Source: Photobacterium obscurum
GTDB taxonomy: Bacteria; Pseudomonadota; Gammaproteobacteria; Enterobacterales; Vibrionaceae
Assembly (NCBI RefSeq): GCF_026191635.1
Contig: NZ_JAKRRW010000002.1
Coordinates: 62,001 to 126,000 of the forward strand
Direction of reading: 5' to 3'
Length of the DNA: 64,000 nucleotides
The notes under the pieces are model-generated. The model worked only from the letters and a program-made list of their open reading frames with translations. It searched no databases and was not told where the DNA came from. Positions 27,906 through 36,762 of the stretch are shown in pieces; positions within the stretch are counted from its first letter, which is position 1; each line of letters opens with the position of its first letter. The translations under genes and the position numbers were made by a program.

Positions 27906-28664
27906 ATGGATATTACTCTGCTCCAAGTCGTGTTGCTGCTGGTAACGGGATTCTTGGCTGGCATTATTAACACGCTTGCTGGTGGCGGCTCGAATTTAAC
28001 ACTACCTGCGTTAATGGTCATGGGTATGCCTGCTGAGGTCGCAAATGCGACCAACCGTGTCGGCGTTGCTATTCAGGGGCTGACGGCAGTGGCTGGTTTC
28101 CGTAAGCACGGCAAGTTAGATACCGACGATACGGTGCCGATCCTGATCCCATCGGTTATCGGTGGCTTACTAGGTGCTGCTGGTGCGGCCTATGCGCCTA
28201 CAGAATGGATTAAACCCTTATTGCTAGGCACTATGCTGGCCATGGCTTTAGTTATCTTGGTTAAGCCGTCAATTGTTGCTCCTGAGCCGGGAACGCAGAG
28301 CCGAAAGGTGTTAAGTACGCCAAGCTCATGGTGGGGGCTCGGGCTTGCTGGGTTTTATGGAGGTTTTGTACAGGCTGGGGTAGGGTTTGTCTTGCTAGCG
28401 GCTCTTGCTGGAACGCTGCGCTATGATCTGGTCAGAGCCAATGCCCTCAAAATGCTGTGTACCCTCGTGTTTACCGTTGTGGCCTTGGGGCTGTTTATCG
28501 CTGAAGGATTGGTGATGTGGATTCCGGGCGTTATTCTGGCCTTCGGGACAATGTTCGGGGCAAATATGGCGGTGAAGATGGCAATCAATGCCAAGCCGGA
28601 AACATTGAAGTGGTTTTTGTTCATTATGACGTTATGTGGTTGCGGGGCTGCAATGCTGAGTTAA
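27906..28664 (+). CDS. TSUP/TauE-SafE family permease
   Basis: 252 residues with about eight hydrophobic segments. The family repeats are visible: GFLAGIINTLAGGGSNLTLPAL near the start and GFYGGFVQAGVGFVLLA in the middle. Members move sulfur-containing or organic anions such as sulfite, sulfoacetate or taurine-derived compounds across the inner membrane. The substrate cannot be told and the neighbours give no hint. It ends before a strong bidirectional terminator. Confidence 0.85.
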   Translation: MDITLLQVVLLLVTGFLAGIINTLAGGGSNLTLPALMVMGMPAEVANATNRVGVAIQGLTAVAGFRKHGKLDTDDTVPILIPSVIGGLLGAAGAAYAPTEWIKPLLLGTMLAMALVILVKPSIVAPEPGTQSRKVLSTPSSWWGLGLAGFYGGFVQAGVGFVLLAALAGTLRYDLVRANALKMLCTLVFTVVALGLFIAEGLVMWIPGVILAFGTMFGANMAVKMAINAKPETLKWFLFIMTLCGCGAAMLS

Positions 28665-28742
28665 TGCCAATTTGGACTAGTAGATCAGATATTTATGTAG
28701 ATTGGTATTATTTAAGTTGTGGCGGTTTAGAACCAGTAAGAG

Positions 28743-28772
28743 AAAGGCTGACAAAATTGTCAGCCTTTTTTT
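28743..28772. terminator. Bidirectional terminator, TSUP and rlmI
   Basis: Arms AAAGGCTGACAA and TTGTCAGCCTTT, T run on the plus side. Between convergent genes. Confidence 0.9.
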
Positions 28773-28810
28773 ATGTTTTAGTATGCCGTGGTGCTAATTT
28801 AGCAGAGCTA

Positions 28811-30001
28811 TTATTTTACGTAGCAGGCAAAGCCTTTCAGGTAGAAGCCTTCAGGGTAAGCACTGTCTAGAGGGTGATCGGCTGCTTGGCTGAAACGCTC
28901 AATAAACTGTACTTCACGTTTTGCATCCAGGGCTGCATCCGCAATGATTTTTTGGAACAGGTTATTGTCCATTAGGCCCGAGCATGAATAAGTCAGTAGT
29001 GTGCCACCTGGTTTGAGGATCTGCATCGCCAGCATATTGATATCTTTGTAGCCACGGCATGCACCAACAAGCTGAGATTTTGATTCAGCAAATTTAGGTG
29101 GATCCATAATAACAACATCGAACTGCTCGCCGCGCTCACGGTATTCGCGCAATAGCTTGAATACATCGGCATTCAAGAATTCTGCGTATTCAACTGGTAG
29201 GTTGTTCATCTCTGCATTTAGGCGAGCTGTATCAAGTGCTGGCTGAGAAACATCGACGTTAACCACTTTGCTCGCCCCACCTTTAAGGGCGTAAAGGCCA
29301 AAACCACCTGTGTAACAGAAGCAGTTAAGTACGCGTTTACCATTGACATACTTAACAGCGCCTTGGCGGCTGTCACGCTGGTCAAGGTAGAAACCTGTCT
29401 TGTGGCCACCAACGATATCAACATTAATTCTAACGCCATTTTCTTCGATGGTTACGAACTTAGGTGGCTCTTCGCCTGAAAGTACACCGGTACGTTGCTT
29501 TAGACCTTCTTTCTTGCGAACTGAAACATCAGAGCGCTCGTAAATGCTGCATTCTGGGTAGCAGATATTCAGGGCTTCAACCAACGCATCTTTTTGCGCT
29601 TCAGCACCTGCACTTAATAGTTGGCAAACTAGGAAGTTCTGGTAGCGATCAATAGTGATGCCCGGAAGGCCGTCTGACTCTGCAGCAATCAGGCGGTAGC
29701 CAGTTAGCCCGTCTCGCTCGGCCAAAATATCACGCAGGCCTTGTGCGCTGTTCAGACGGTTTACGAAGAAATCGACATCGATGGCTTCGTTTTTATTGAA
29801 TGTCCATACGCGAACACGAATCTGAGATTGTGGAGAATAAGCACCGCGAGCTAGCCACTCACCTTTGTGGTCGAATACTTCAACAGTTTCGCCGAGCGAA
29901 GGTTTGCCTTCGATACGTTGAATACCACGTGAAAATACCCAAGGGTGGCGGCGGCGAAGTGATTTCTCACGGCCTTTTACCAGATAAATTGAAGCTGTCA
30001 T
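28811..30001 (-). CDS. rlmI: 23S rRNA m5C1962 methyltransferase RlmI
   Basis: Methylates C1962 of 23S rRNA. From ATG at 30001 it has 396 residues, the same as the E. coli enzyme; the frame runs further upstream but the homologous start [21 protein letters not shown] is here. N-terminal PUA domain (1-80), Rossmann domain with [21 protein letters not shown] and the catalytic Cys in TYSCSGLM. It is a member of the conserved group rlmI-yccX-tusE-yccA, with a chemotaxis receptor inserted between it and yccX. Confidence 0.95.
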   Translation of the reverse strand: MTASIYLVKGREKSLRRRHPWVFSRGIQRIEGKPSLGETVEVFDHKGEWLARGAYSPQSQIRVRVWTFNKNEAIDVDFFVNRLNSAQGLRDILAERDGLTGYRLIAAESDGLPGITIDRYQNFLVCQLLSAGAEAQKDALVEALNICYPECSIYERSDVSVRKKEGLKQRTGVLSGEEPPKFVTIEENGVRINVDIVGGHKTGFYLDQRDSRQGAVKYVNGKRVLNCFCYTGGFGLYALKGGASKVVNVDVSQPALDTARLNAEMNNLPVEYAEFLNADVFKLLREYRERGEQFDVVIMDPPKFAESKSQLVGACRGYKDINMLAMQILKPGGTLLTYSCSGLMDNNLFQKIIADAALDAKREVQFIERFSQAADHPLDSAYPEGFYLKGFACYVK

Positions 30002-30183
30002 GACATGCCCAGTATGGAGTTCAGAATGGTCGCGTATTATGTTGTCAGCAAAGCGGAAAAGCAAATTAAAGTTAACAGTTATATCAAACAGAGTCATTGT
30101 TCTGTTTGGTATTGGGCTATAAATTGCGGTAGCTAAAGACGGCTGAGCCAGATTGATGTCGTTCAAGTCTGAGCAACCAAAAC

Positions 30184-30212
30184 AAAAAAGGGCATGCACT
30201 GCACGCCCTTTA
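30184..30212 (-). terminator. Terminator of the chemoreceptor gene
   Basis: Arms AAGGGCATGC and GCACGCCCTT (one wobble), followed on the minus strand by a T-rich run. Confidence 0.85.
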
Positions 30213-30230
30213 GTATCTGAGATAGTGAAG

Positions 30231-31631
30231 TTATGCCTTCAACCCACTCATAAGAGACTCAAGTACTTCGGCTTGTTGGTTAAGCCGCTCGATTTGGTTG
30301 GCTGACTGAGTAATAACGTCGCAGATTTGATGGGATTGTGCTCGAACTTGTTCAACATTTGAAGCAATGTTGTCAGCCACGGCGCCTTGTTGCTCTGCGG
30401 CTGCCGCAATTTCAGTACTGCGATCTGAGATATGCTGGTTACGCTCGGTGATCTGGCAGATTTCATTGTCAACGGAGTCCATTAGCTGCTCGCTGCTCTG
30501 TGCGTTATCTACCGTGTTTTTCATTACCGCCATCAGCTGCTGGCTGTTGTGCTGTAAAGACTCAATCATTTGCTGGATTTCTACCGTGGCACCCTGAGTT
30601 CGACCCGCCAGGGTACGGACCTCATCGGCCACAACAGCAAAGCCACGACCTTGTTCACCGGCTCGGGCTGCTTCAATGGCGGCATTCAGTGCCAGCAAGT
30701 TAGTTTGCTCAGAGATGCCATTAATAGTTGTTACCACGTCATCAATCTTTGCAGCGTTGCTATCGAGCTCAGCGACGGCGTCGGCAGCCTGGCCAATTTC
30801 AGAGCTCAGTACCGAAATAGCTGAACGGGTCTGGCTGACTTGTCCTCGGCCATGCTCAGATACCTGTTGTGCTTCCCGGGTTTGCTCAGAAGTTTCGTGG
30901 GCATGGGTTGCAACCTCTCGGACCGATGTCGCCATTTCTTCAGTGGCACTGGCAAGTGAGTCCAAATGTTGCTGCTGCTCAGAAGAGAGAGACTCGCTCT
31001 GATGACTACGCTGGCGTAAATCACTGCTTATCTGTTGCATGAGAGCGGTTGCTTCTTGGGTTGCCTGAACCAGTTTTTGCTCTCTTTCACTAACACGGTC
31101 AATTGTAATAGCCAATGTACTGAATTCGTCACGGACTTTAAAAAAGTTCAGTCGGTTTGTTAAATCACCATCGGCGAGTGCTTGGAGTGCTTTGTTGGTG
31201 GTGTACATCGCGCCGCCGATGAAAGTCATGATGTAGTACACAGCAGCCAATACAATAAAGAGTAAAATAGATGCAACGCTGATTTGAACTGTCGTTAGGT
31301 AGCTCAATAGACTTGAAACATCACTGGTTGTGATGGAGTAGTTCATACCTGACACCAGTGCAGAACGTTCGCCGCCACCAATTGTAAGGCCGTTTTGAGC
31401 AATCAGAATAGAAGCATCAGATTGACTGACTTGGTATTCGGATAATAGGGCAGCTGTTGAATTTAGTTGATTAGTCGTGATTTCAATACGTTGTTCATCA
31501 GCCGCATCGACTAAAATTGCACTTACACCCAGTACGGCAATAATGGGGAGAAGGAAAAGGAGATAGAATTTTTCTTGTAAAGTGAGGTGAATGAGATACT
31601 TATCGATCCATCGAAAGGCAACTTCTTTCAT
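30231..31631 (-). CDS. Methyl-accepting chemotaxis protein
   Basis: 466 residues. Membrane segments near 22-42 and 112-136 enclose a short periplasmic part of about 70 residues, too small for a Cache or four-helix ligand domain of usual size. A HAMP-like stretch is followed by the long coiled-coil signalling domain with the conserved tip [20 protein letters not shown] and [18 protein letters not shown]. Methylation-type Glu/Gln pairs flank it. AGGAT precedes ATG. The ligand is unknown. The gene is an insertion in the otherwise conserved rlmI-yccX order. Confidence 0.92.
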   Translation of the reverse strand: MKEVAFRWIDKYLIHLTLQEKFYLLFLLPIIAVLGVSAILVDAADEQRIEITTNQLNSTAALLSEYQVSQSDASILIAQNGLTIGGGERSALVSGMNYSITTSDVSSLLSYLTTVQISVASILLFIVLAAVYYIMTFIGGAMYTTNKALQALADGDLTNRLNFFKVRDEFSTLAITIDRVSEREQKLVQATQEATALMQQISSDLRQRSHQSESLSSEQQQHLDSLASATEEMATSVREVATHAHETSEQTREAQQVSEHGRGQVSQTRSAISVLSSEIGQAADAVAELDSNAAKIDDVVTTINGISEQTNLLALNAAIEAARAGEQGRGFAVVADEVRTLAGRTQGATVEIQQMIESLQHNSQQLMAVMKNTVDNAQSSEQLMDSVDNEICQITERNQHISDRSTEIAAAAEQQGAVADNIASNVEQVRAQSHQICDVITQSANQIERLNQQAEVLESLMSGLKA

Positions 31632-31729
31632 TATTGCATCCTATTATTTTGCAGATTTTTCCGTAGTCTTACTGACAGTGTTCATACTAAGTAATTATCG
31701 GGAAATAAATAGAATTCTTGAGGTGATTA

Positions 31730-32002
31730 ATGTCACAGATTTGTGTAAAAGCTTTGATTAAGGGAATGGTTCAGGGAGTTGGATTCAGGTTTCATACTGC
31801 GCATGAAGGTTTGAAATACGGGCTGACAGGTTACGCAAAGAATTTGCCTGATGGGAGTGTTGAAGTCCTGGCCTGTGGGCATGAGGAGAAAGTGAGTCAG
31901 CTGCTGCTTTGGTTGAATACGGGGCCGAGAACATCAAGCGTTGAAAGTGTGGAAGCCGAAGAAGTGGAATGGCGTCATGTTGATGGGTTTGAAATTATGT
32001 AG
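31730..32002 (+). CDS. yccX: Acylphosphatase
   Basis: Hydrolyses acyl phosphates such as carbamoyl or 1,3-bisphosphoglycerate phosphate bonds. 90 residues, the family length. The signature KGMVQGVGFRF (11-21) contains the phosphate-binding Arg, and NLPDGSVEVLACG (38-50) contains the catalytic Asn. GAGG precedes ATG. It is next to tusE and rlmI, as in E. coli, although on the opposite strand to them here. Confidence 0.93.
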   Translation: MSQICVKALIKGMVQGVGFRFHTAHEGLKYGLTGYAKNLPDGSVEVLACGHEEKVSQLLLWLNTGPRTSSVESVEAEEVEWRHVDGFEIM

Positions 32003-32070
32003 GTCTAGAACCTAGAACCTAGTACTGAACATTCAGTAGCCAGGAACCAGGATCTAGTCACCGAGCTCTA
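32003..32070. repeat. Degenerate CTAG-containing repeat stretch
   Basis: CTAGAAC occurs twice in direct repeat, followed by CTAGTACTGAAC, then CAGGAACCAGGATCTAG. It lies between the acylphosphatase and tusE stop codons. A similar stretch lies between galE and galT. Confidence 0.4.
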
Positions 32071-32074
32071 AGTG

Positions 32075-32404
32075 TTAAATACACTTGACTGGTTTAGGTA
32101 GTCCCGCCAGTTTGGTGGCTTGTTTTGCTGGACCTTTCGGGAATAGTTTGTATAAGTAACGCGAGTTACCTTTTTCTTCACCGTATTTCTTGGCCATCGC
32201 TTTCACTAGCATACGAATAGCCGGAGAAGTGTTAAATTCTTTGTAGAAATCACGGACAAAGTGAACCACTTCCCAGTGAGCTTCGCTCATTTCGATTCCT
32301 TCTTCTTTTGCTAGAAGAGGAACCAGTTCGACAGCCCAGTCATCAACATTTTTGAGATAGCCATGAGCGTCGGTTTCGATTTGTTTGCCTTCAAATTCAA
32401 GCAT
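32075..32404 (-). CDS. tusE: Sulfur-relay protein TusE
   Basis: DsrC-family carrier that accepts sulfur from TusBCD and hands it to MnmA for 2-thiouridine in tRNA wobble positions. From ATG 32404 it has 109 residues and resembles the E. coli protein throughout ([37 protein letters not shown]), ending in PKPVKCI with the penultimate active Cys108. The frame extends upstream but not as homologous protein. Located between yccX and yccA as in E. coli. Confidence 0.96.
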   Translation of the reverse strand: MLEFEGKQIETDAHGYLKNVDDWAVELVPLLAKEEGIEMSEAHWEVVHFVRDFYKEFNTSPAIRMLVKAMAKKYGEEKGNSRYLYKLFPKGPAKQATKLAGLPKPVKCI

Positions 32405-32495
32405 GATGTGCCTCGATCTTTGGAACCGGGAAAGGATAGTGATTAAGGCGTGTTGCTGCAAGTAAAAGTATGTTTTGAGAAAGGCTCCATAATAA

Positions 32496-32520
32496 AAAAG
32501 CGCCCGAAGGGCGCTTTTAG
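32496..32520 (-). terminator. Terminator of yccA
   Basis: AAAAGCGCCC / GGGCGCTTTT with GAA between, followed on the minus strand by a T run. Separates yccA from tusE. Confidence 0.9.
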
Positions 32521-32541
32521 CAACTGGAGTAATTGCGACGA

Positions 32542-33207
32542 TTAATCGTCACCACCCATGATACCTAGGATCTGAAGAAGGCTCAGGAATAGGTTGTAGA
32601 TAGACACATAAAGTGTCACAGTCGCAGAAATGTAGTTAGTCTCACCACCGCGTACGATATTCTGTGTCGTTAACAAGATAGCTGCAGACGAGAACAGTAC
32701 GAACATCCCGCTGATTGCTAGAGATAGCATCGGCATCTGTAGGAAGATGTTAGCGATAACAGCAACAATGATCGCCACGAAGCCAGCAAGTATCATACCG
32801 TTCAAGAACGATAGGTCACGCTTGGTGGTAAGTGCGTAAGCAGAACACGCCATAAAGGTCAGTGCCGTACCACCTAGTGCAGGAATAATGGCCTGGCCCA
32901 TACCAGCACCAATGTACATATTTAAGATTGGCCCAAGGGTATATCCCATGAAGCCGGTCAATGCGAATGTAAATACGATACCTAAGCTGCTGTTACGATT
33001 TTTTTCAGTTAAGAACATTAGACCGTAAAAGCCCACCAAGGTAATGATTAGGCCTGGATGAGGCATGTTCATTGCCATCGCGAAGCCAGCAACTACCGCC
33101 GACCATACTAGTGTGAGCGATAGTAGGAAATATGTGTTGCGTAGAACTTTATTGGTTGAAAGTACGCTTTCGTATGCTGAGCTACGATTGACAATACGAT
33201 CGTTCAT
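32542..33207 (-). CDS. yccA: Bax inhibitor-1 family protein YccA
   Basis: 221 residues, seven hydrophobic segments and a C-terminal Asp pair typical of the BI-1 family. It closely resembles E. coli YccA, which binds and modulates the membrane protease FtsH; the same role is likely. A strong AAGGGGAG site precedes ATG. Gene order with tusE and yccX is as in E. coli, where tRNA-Ser(UGA) follows yccA. Here that tRNA is found about 3 kb further on. Confidence 0.93.
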   Translation of the reverse strand: MNDRIVNRSSAYESVLSTNKVLRNTYFLLSLTLVWSAVVAGFAMAMNMPHPGLIITLVGFYGLMFLTEKNRNSSLGIVFTFALTGFMGYTLGPILNMYIGAGMGQAIIPALGGTALTFMACSAYALTTKRDLSFLNGMILAGFVAIIVAVIANIFLQMPMLSLAISGMFVLFSSAAILLTTQNIVRGGETNYISATVTLYVSIYNLFLSLLQILGIMGGDD

Positions 33208-33590
33208 AAATGCTCCCCTTAGGGTTAGTTATGGTGATAGCTGATAAGTCATATATTGAGGCTTTCACTTATAATTGCAAGTCATCAATACGCATATGAG
33301 TGATTACCTTTAACGATATGTCTTCTTTAAGTCTTTGAGTCAGATGATACTTAACAATTCATTATCTTTGCTCTCAAAGTTGTAAATTAATGTTTCAACT
33401 CCTATCTGGCTCACAAAACTGAAAGCTCGTGCTTCGGAAATTGCTGCTTTTAACGTCACTCTAGATAGGCAATTTAATGTGAGATGGAGTCATCAAGTGC
33501 AGAGCTGGTTATTGTTTCTGGCTATGACTGAATTCATGTTGTTGGTGATTTTAACTGCTGTCGAGTTGATGGTTGTATTGAATGAAAATG
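33208..33590. other. Intergenic region upstream of yccA
   Basis: About 380 AT-rich bases. It must contain the yccA promoter; I see no gene, repeat or clear operator. Confidence 0.4.
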
Positions 33591-33592
33591 GG

Positions 33593-33620
33593 CGAGGGGC
33601 GAGAGTAGCTCCCCCCTCGT
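33593..33620 (-). terminator. Probable terminator of the binding-lipoprotein gene
   Basis: Arms CGAGGGG and CCCCTCG; on the minus strand it is followed by CCCATTTTCATT. Weak T tract. Confidence 0.5.
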
Positions 33621-33638
33621 GATTAGCCGAAAGAGAAT

Positions 33639-34865
33639 TTAGCGAAGTGGTGGAGCGTACATAATCCCGCCATCTCGCCATGTTGCATTAACGCCGCGCT
33701 CAACCTTGAGTGGGGAGCTCATTCCGACCGTGCGCTCGAAACTTTCACTGTAGTTACCGACCTGCTTGATCACTTGGTAGCTCCAGTCATCATTGAGTCC
33801 AAGACCTTTGCCCTTTGGACCATCGAGGCCAATAAGACGACGAATGTTCGGATCGTTAGACTTTTTCATATCGTCAACACTGATAGATGATACCCCGAGA
33901 TCTTCAGCATGGATCATGGTGTTGAGTGTCCATCTGACAATGTTGAACCACTGATTATCGTCTTGACGTACTGCTGGTCCAAGAGGTTCTTTGGAAATAA
34001 GCTCTGGTAAAACGAGTACACTATCAGGGTTTTCCATGCTCAAACGGTGTACATAGAGAGCTGATTGATCGGTTGTCATTGCTTTGCAACTTCCCGTTTT
34101 GAAGCCCTCAACGGTTTCCTCTTCGGTATCAAAAACAATGGGAGTGTACTTTATTTCACGGAAGCGGAAGTAATCGGCCAGATTAAGCTCGGTTGTCGTA
34201 CCTGATTGGACACAAACGGTCGCGCCATCCAATTCTGTCGCACTCTTTATGCCGGCGTCGGCTTTAACCATGAAGCCTTGGCCATCATAGTAATTTATAC
34301 CAGCGAAATTGACACCCAATGCGGTGTCTCGGTGTAGTGTCCAAGTCGTATTACGAACTAGCAGATCAACTTCACCGGACTGGAGGGCGGTAAAGCGCTC
34401 TTTGGTTGTAAGCGGAATGTACTTCACTTTTGTTTTATCACCAATTGCTGCCGCGGCAACTGCTTGGCAGAATTCAACATCGAGGCCTTCCCACTCGCCT
34501 TTGGCGTTAGGCGATGAGAACCCTACTAGCCCGGTACTGACGCCACATTTTATGTAGCCGAGCTTTTTTGCACTTTCTAGTGTTGATGGGTGGTTTTTAC
34601 TAGCTGGAGCACTGGTTTTTGCGCTAGCTAATTGCTTTTCGAGGCTGGCAACTTTGTCTTCTAACGCTTTCTGATTGGCCGCTCCAGAGTCAGTGCTAGT
34701 CAGTTCTGTTGCCTGCGCTGATTGTTCCAGTTGCTGTTCAAGGGATTGGATTTTAGCCTCGAGTGATTTGATTAGTTCTTTGTCTTGAACATTGCTGTTA
34801 TCACAACCGGAGAGTACAAATACCAAGGTCGAAATTGCGATAGAAAACTGTATCGTTTGCTTCAT
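33639..34865 (-). CDS. Amino-acid-binding lipoprotein (AapJ-like) with coiled-coil linker
   Basis: 408 residues. Lipoprotein signal with lipobox LSGC (Cys21), followed by a predicted coiled coil with heptad-like Leu/Ile (about 28-90: KELIKSLEAKIQSLEQQLEQ and KALEDKVASLEKQLASAK). From about 100 on it is a class 3 solute-binding protein of the general L-amino-acid type (IKCGVSTGLVGFSSP, SGEVDLLVRNTTWTLHRD, NYYDGQGFMV, ISKEPLGPAVRQ). No ABC permease or ATPase gene is adjacent. The lipid anchor plus stalk is unusual for AapJ. It may be a transporter subunit with partners elsewhere, or a sensor-type binding protein. Confidence 0.87.
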   Translation of the reverse strand: MKQTIQFSIAISTLVFVLSGCDNSNVQDKELIKSLEAKIQSLEQQLEQSAQATELTSTDSGAANQKALEDKVASLEKQLASAKTSAPASKNHPSTLESAKKLGYIKCGVSTGLVGFSSPNAKGEWEGLDVEFCQAVAAAAIGDKTKVKYIPLTTKERFTALQSGEVDLLVRNTTWTLHRDTALGVNFAGINYYDGQGFMVKADAGIKSATELDGATVCVQSGTTTELNLADYFRFREIKYTPIVFDTEEETVEGFKTGSCKAMTTDQSALYVHRLSMENPDSVLVLPELISKEPLGPAVRQDDNQWFNIVRWTLNTMIHAEDLGVSSISVDDMKKSNDPNIRRLIGLDGPKGKGLGLNDDWSYQVIKQVGNYSESFERTVGMSSPLKVERGVNATWRDGGIMYAPPLR

Positions 34866-35111
34866 AGTTGTGTCCTGTCATTCTTTTTATAAGAAGAGAA
34901 ACCAACATTACATTTCTTATGTAAAGCACTGATTCAATAAATGTATGTTATTCGTATCAATATTCAGTATAGGAACAGATTGCAATTCTTCTAGTAATCG
35001 ACTTATTAGTTAGCTTAGAAAAGAGTGGAAGGAAAAACTTTTTAGCAGTAAAAGGCCACGTTATGTGGCCTTGATATGAAAAGCTGTCAGGAAAGGGGGA
35101 TACCCTTAATA

Positions 35112-36029
35112 TTAACTCGCTTCTGTCACGCAAGTTACGTATAGCTGAGCTAAGGGACGATATTCATCATCCTGGCCATTGCGCAGATTTAGGGTTTTTA
35201 TTTCGCCCGTATACGGATTGATTGTATTACTCCAATAACTGGACTTGATTGGCCATTTGTGGCGTAGAAGTAAGTACTGACCATATGTTTGAAGCTCTTT
35301 TAGCTCAGCTGCTGTAGGCAGTCTTAAGCCATATTTTTTACACCAATTTTCTGCGGGCAAGAAATTTACTTTTGACCAGTATTGGTTGTTTTCTTGAGTA
35401 AATGCTGGTGGCATTTCCTTTGTTGAATTGATGTTCTTGGGTAAGTGATAGCTTAAGTTGTTGAAGGTAAAAGAATAGATAATTGAGTTCATGATAACTC
35501 TATTATCAACCAATTTCTTTTTTTGCTGAGTTGCTGCTGGGGATTGCGCTGATGTCGAGCTTGTGTCTGTTCTGGCATAGCCAGACGTTCTGTTATTAAT
35601 CGATACAACAGAGGTTGTTTGGCGAATAAAAGTGTTTTTTAGCTTTTGGCTATTCAGTTGGTTTTTTGCGGTTTTAGCTTGGTTGTAGTTTTGGAAAGGG
35701 CCAATTAGGCAGCGTAACTTTCCGTTGTCAGGAACAAGATAGCTCTCTTCATGATAGAAGCGGCTGAGCTGTGCGGTCAGCTCTTTATTGGGTAGCGCTT
35801 TGCCATAATTGCACTGAAGCCAAAAGCTACTAGGAATATTTTTTGGTTTTCGTCCCCAAAGGCCGTTACCAATATCACATTGTGAATTGAGGAGTTTCCA
35901 ACCTGATACTGTTTTTTCCACCTGGCAGGTAGTTGACCCCTGTTCTTCCGCGTGGCTAGTTTGAGAGAGAAGTGAGGCAAGGGGGAGCAACAACCAGAAA
36001 GAGAGAAGTTGCTTGTTCTTACAGTTCAT
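35112..36029 (-). CDS. Exported SPOR-domain protein with C-terminal Lcl/DUF1566-like domain
   Basis: About 305 residues. Signal peptide (FWLLLPLASLLSQTSHA), then a Cys-containing segment, a SPOR-like domain (about 65-140: FWLQCNYGKALPNKELTAQL, CLIGPFQNYNQAKTAKNQL) that may bind denuded peptidoglycan, a polar Ser/Thr/Gln linker, and a C-terminal domain with NWCKKYGLRLPTAAELKEL, YWSNT and YVTCV resembling Lcl/DUF1566 or formylglycine-type modules. ATG at 36029 is chosen; an upstream ATG at 36047 abuts a palindrome. The function is unknown; the domain mix suggests an envelope or division-site role. Confidence 0.7.
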   Translation of the reverse strand: MNCKNKQLLSFWLLLPLASLLSQTSHAEEQGSTTCQVEKTVSGWKLLNSQCDIGNGLWGRKPKNIPSSFWLQCNYGKALPNKELTAQLSRFYHEESYLVPDNGKLRCLIGPFQNYNQAKTAKNQLNSQKLKNTFIRQTTSVVSINNRTSGYARTDTSSTSAQSPAATQQKKKLVDNRVIMNSIIYSFTFNNLSYHLPKNINSTKEMPPAFTQENNQYWSKVNFLPAENWCKKYGLRLPTAAELKELQTYGQYLLLRHKWPIKSSYWSNTINPYTGEIKTLNLRNGQDDEYRPLAQLYVTCVTEAS

Positions 36030-36048
36030 GGTGCTTACTACTCGCATT

Positions 36049-36066
36049 AAATGTGTTTACACATTT
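36049..36066. promoter_or_regulatory. Palindrome in front of the SPOR gene
   Basis: AAATGTGT-TT-ACACATTT, two 8-base arms around TT. It directly precedes the coding region, which is a typical repressor position. The binder is unknown. Confidence 0.35.
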
Positions 36067-36283
36067 ATGAAAACATAGAATTTGTCACAATAAAGTGAAA
36101 TGTAAACCAGAAAATATTAATTGAAATGGATTTATGTCGAAATTGAGGGCTAGAGCATTAAATATGACATGAGCTTTGTTGCGCTATTATGATTGTATTT
36201 GCATGAATAATGGGTTTTATAGCCTTTAATTTCAGCATCTTGCTTTATATCTGAGTGGTTGGTATTTTTTTACTAAAAAAGGC

Positions 36284-36312
36284 TTTACAGAAAAACCTGA
36301 AATCCGTATTAT
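36284..36312 (+). promoter_or_regulatory. Sigma70 promoter of the tRNA-Ser/tRNA-Asp unit
   Basis: TTTACA (36284-36289) and TATTAT (36307-36312) are separated by 17 bases. The GC-rich CTCCGC after the -10 element is a discriminator of the type found in stringently controlled stable-RNA promoters. Confidence 0.75.
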
Positions 36313-36325
36313 TCTCCGCACTTAC

Positions 36326-36416
36326 GGAGAGATGGCTGAGTGGTTGAAAGCACCGGTCTTGAAAACCGGCATACGTTTGTAGCGTATCTAGGGTTCAAAT
36401 CCCTATCTCTCCGCCA
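36326..36416 (+). tRNA. serT: tRNA-Ser (UGA)
   Basis: 91 bases with encoded CCA. Acceptor arms GGAGAGA and TCTCTCC, anticodon stem CCGGT/ACCGG around CT-TGA-AA (anticodon TGA), a long variable arm typical of tRNA-Ser, and GGTTCAAATCC in the T arm. In E. coli the same tRNA (serT) lies beside yccA, which is also near here. Confidence 0.97.
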
Positions 36417-36458
36417 TATTCTAGAGGTTTGATTTAGTATCGAGCTTCACAAAGAATT

Positions 36459-36535
36459 GGAGCGGTAGTTCAGTTGGTTAGAATACCGGCCTGTCACGCC
36501 GGGGGTCGCGGGTTCGAGTCCCGTCCGCTCCGCCA
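36459..36535 (+). tRNA. tRNA-Asp (GUC)
   Basis: 77 bases with encoded CCA. Acceptor arms GGAGCGG and CCGCTCC, anticodon GTC in CT-GTC-AC, T arm GGTTCGAGTCC. It follows tRNA-Ser by 42 bases without a terminator, so the two share a transcript. Confidence 0.97.
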
Positions 36536-36543
36536 CTACACAG

Positions 36544-36574
36544 AAGGCTCAGTCGAAAGACTGGGCCTTTTTTG
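36544..36574 (+). terminator. Terminator 1 of the tRNA unit
   Basis: AAGGCTCAGTC-GAAA-GACTGGGCCTT and a T run. Confidence 0.9.
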
Positions 36575-36661
36575 TATGTGTTTAAATGAAATTCGGCCTT
36601 CGGTCGAATGAGTTCTCGAAGAGTCCCGCTTGTACGCAAGCCCAGCCGTTCCGCCACTGAT

Positions 36662-36692
36662 TAAAGCCCTTGTCGAAAGACAAGGGCTTTTT
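36662..36692 (+). terminator. Terminator 2 in the tRNA remnant
   Basis: AAAGCCCTTGTC-GAAA-GACAAGGGCTTT followed by TTC. Confidence 0.85.
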
Positions 36693-36762
36693 CGTATGCG
36701 TATAAACTGTGTTCGCCTGCAGGTCGAGTGAGTCCCGCTTGCGCTTAAAGCATGTCTAATGC

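Larger units (their letters stand above)
36536..36745 (+). repeat. Tandem remnants of tRNA-Asp tail plus terminator
   Basis: After the intact tRNA-Asp and its terminator, a second copy carries a damaged tRNA 3' end (GAGTCCCGC at 36621-36629, CCGCCACT at 36651-36658) and another GAAA-loop terminator (36662-36692). A third shorter copy (GGTCGAGTGAGTCCCGC, 36722-36738) follows. Stretches between, such as GTATGTGTTTAAA and GTATGCGTATAAA, also match. This looks like a decayed tandem tRNA array. Confidence 0.65.
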
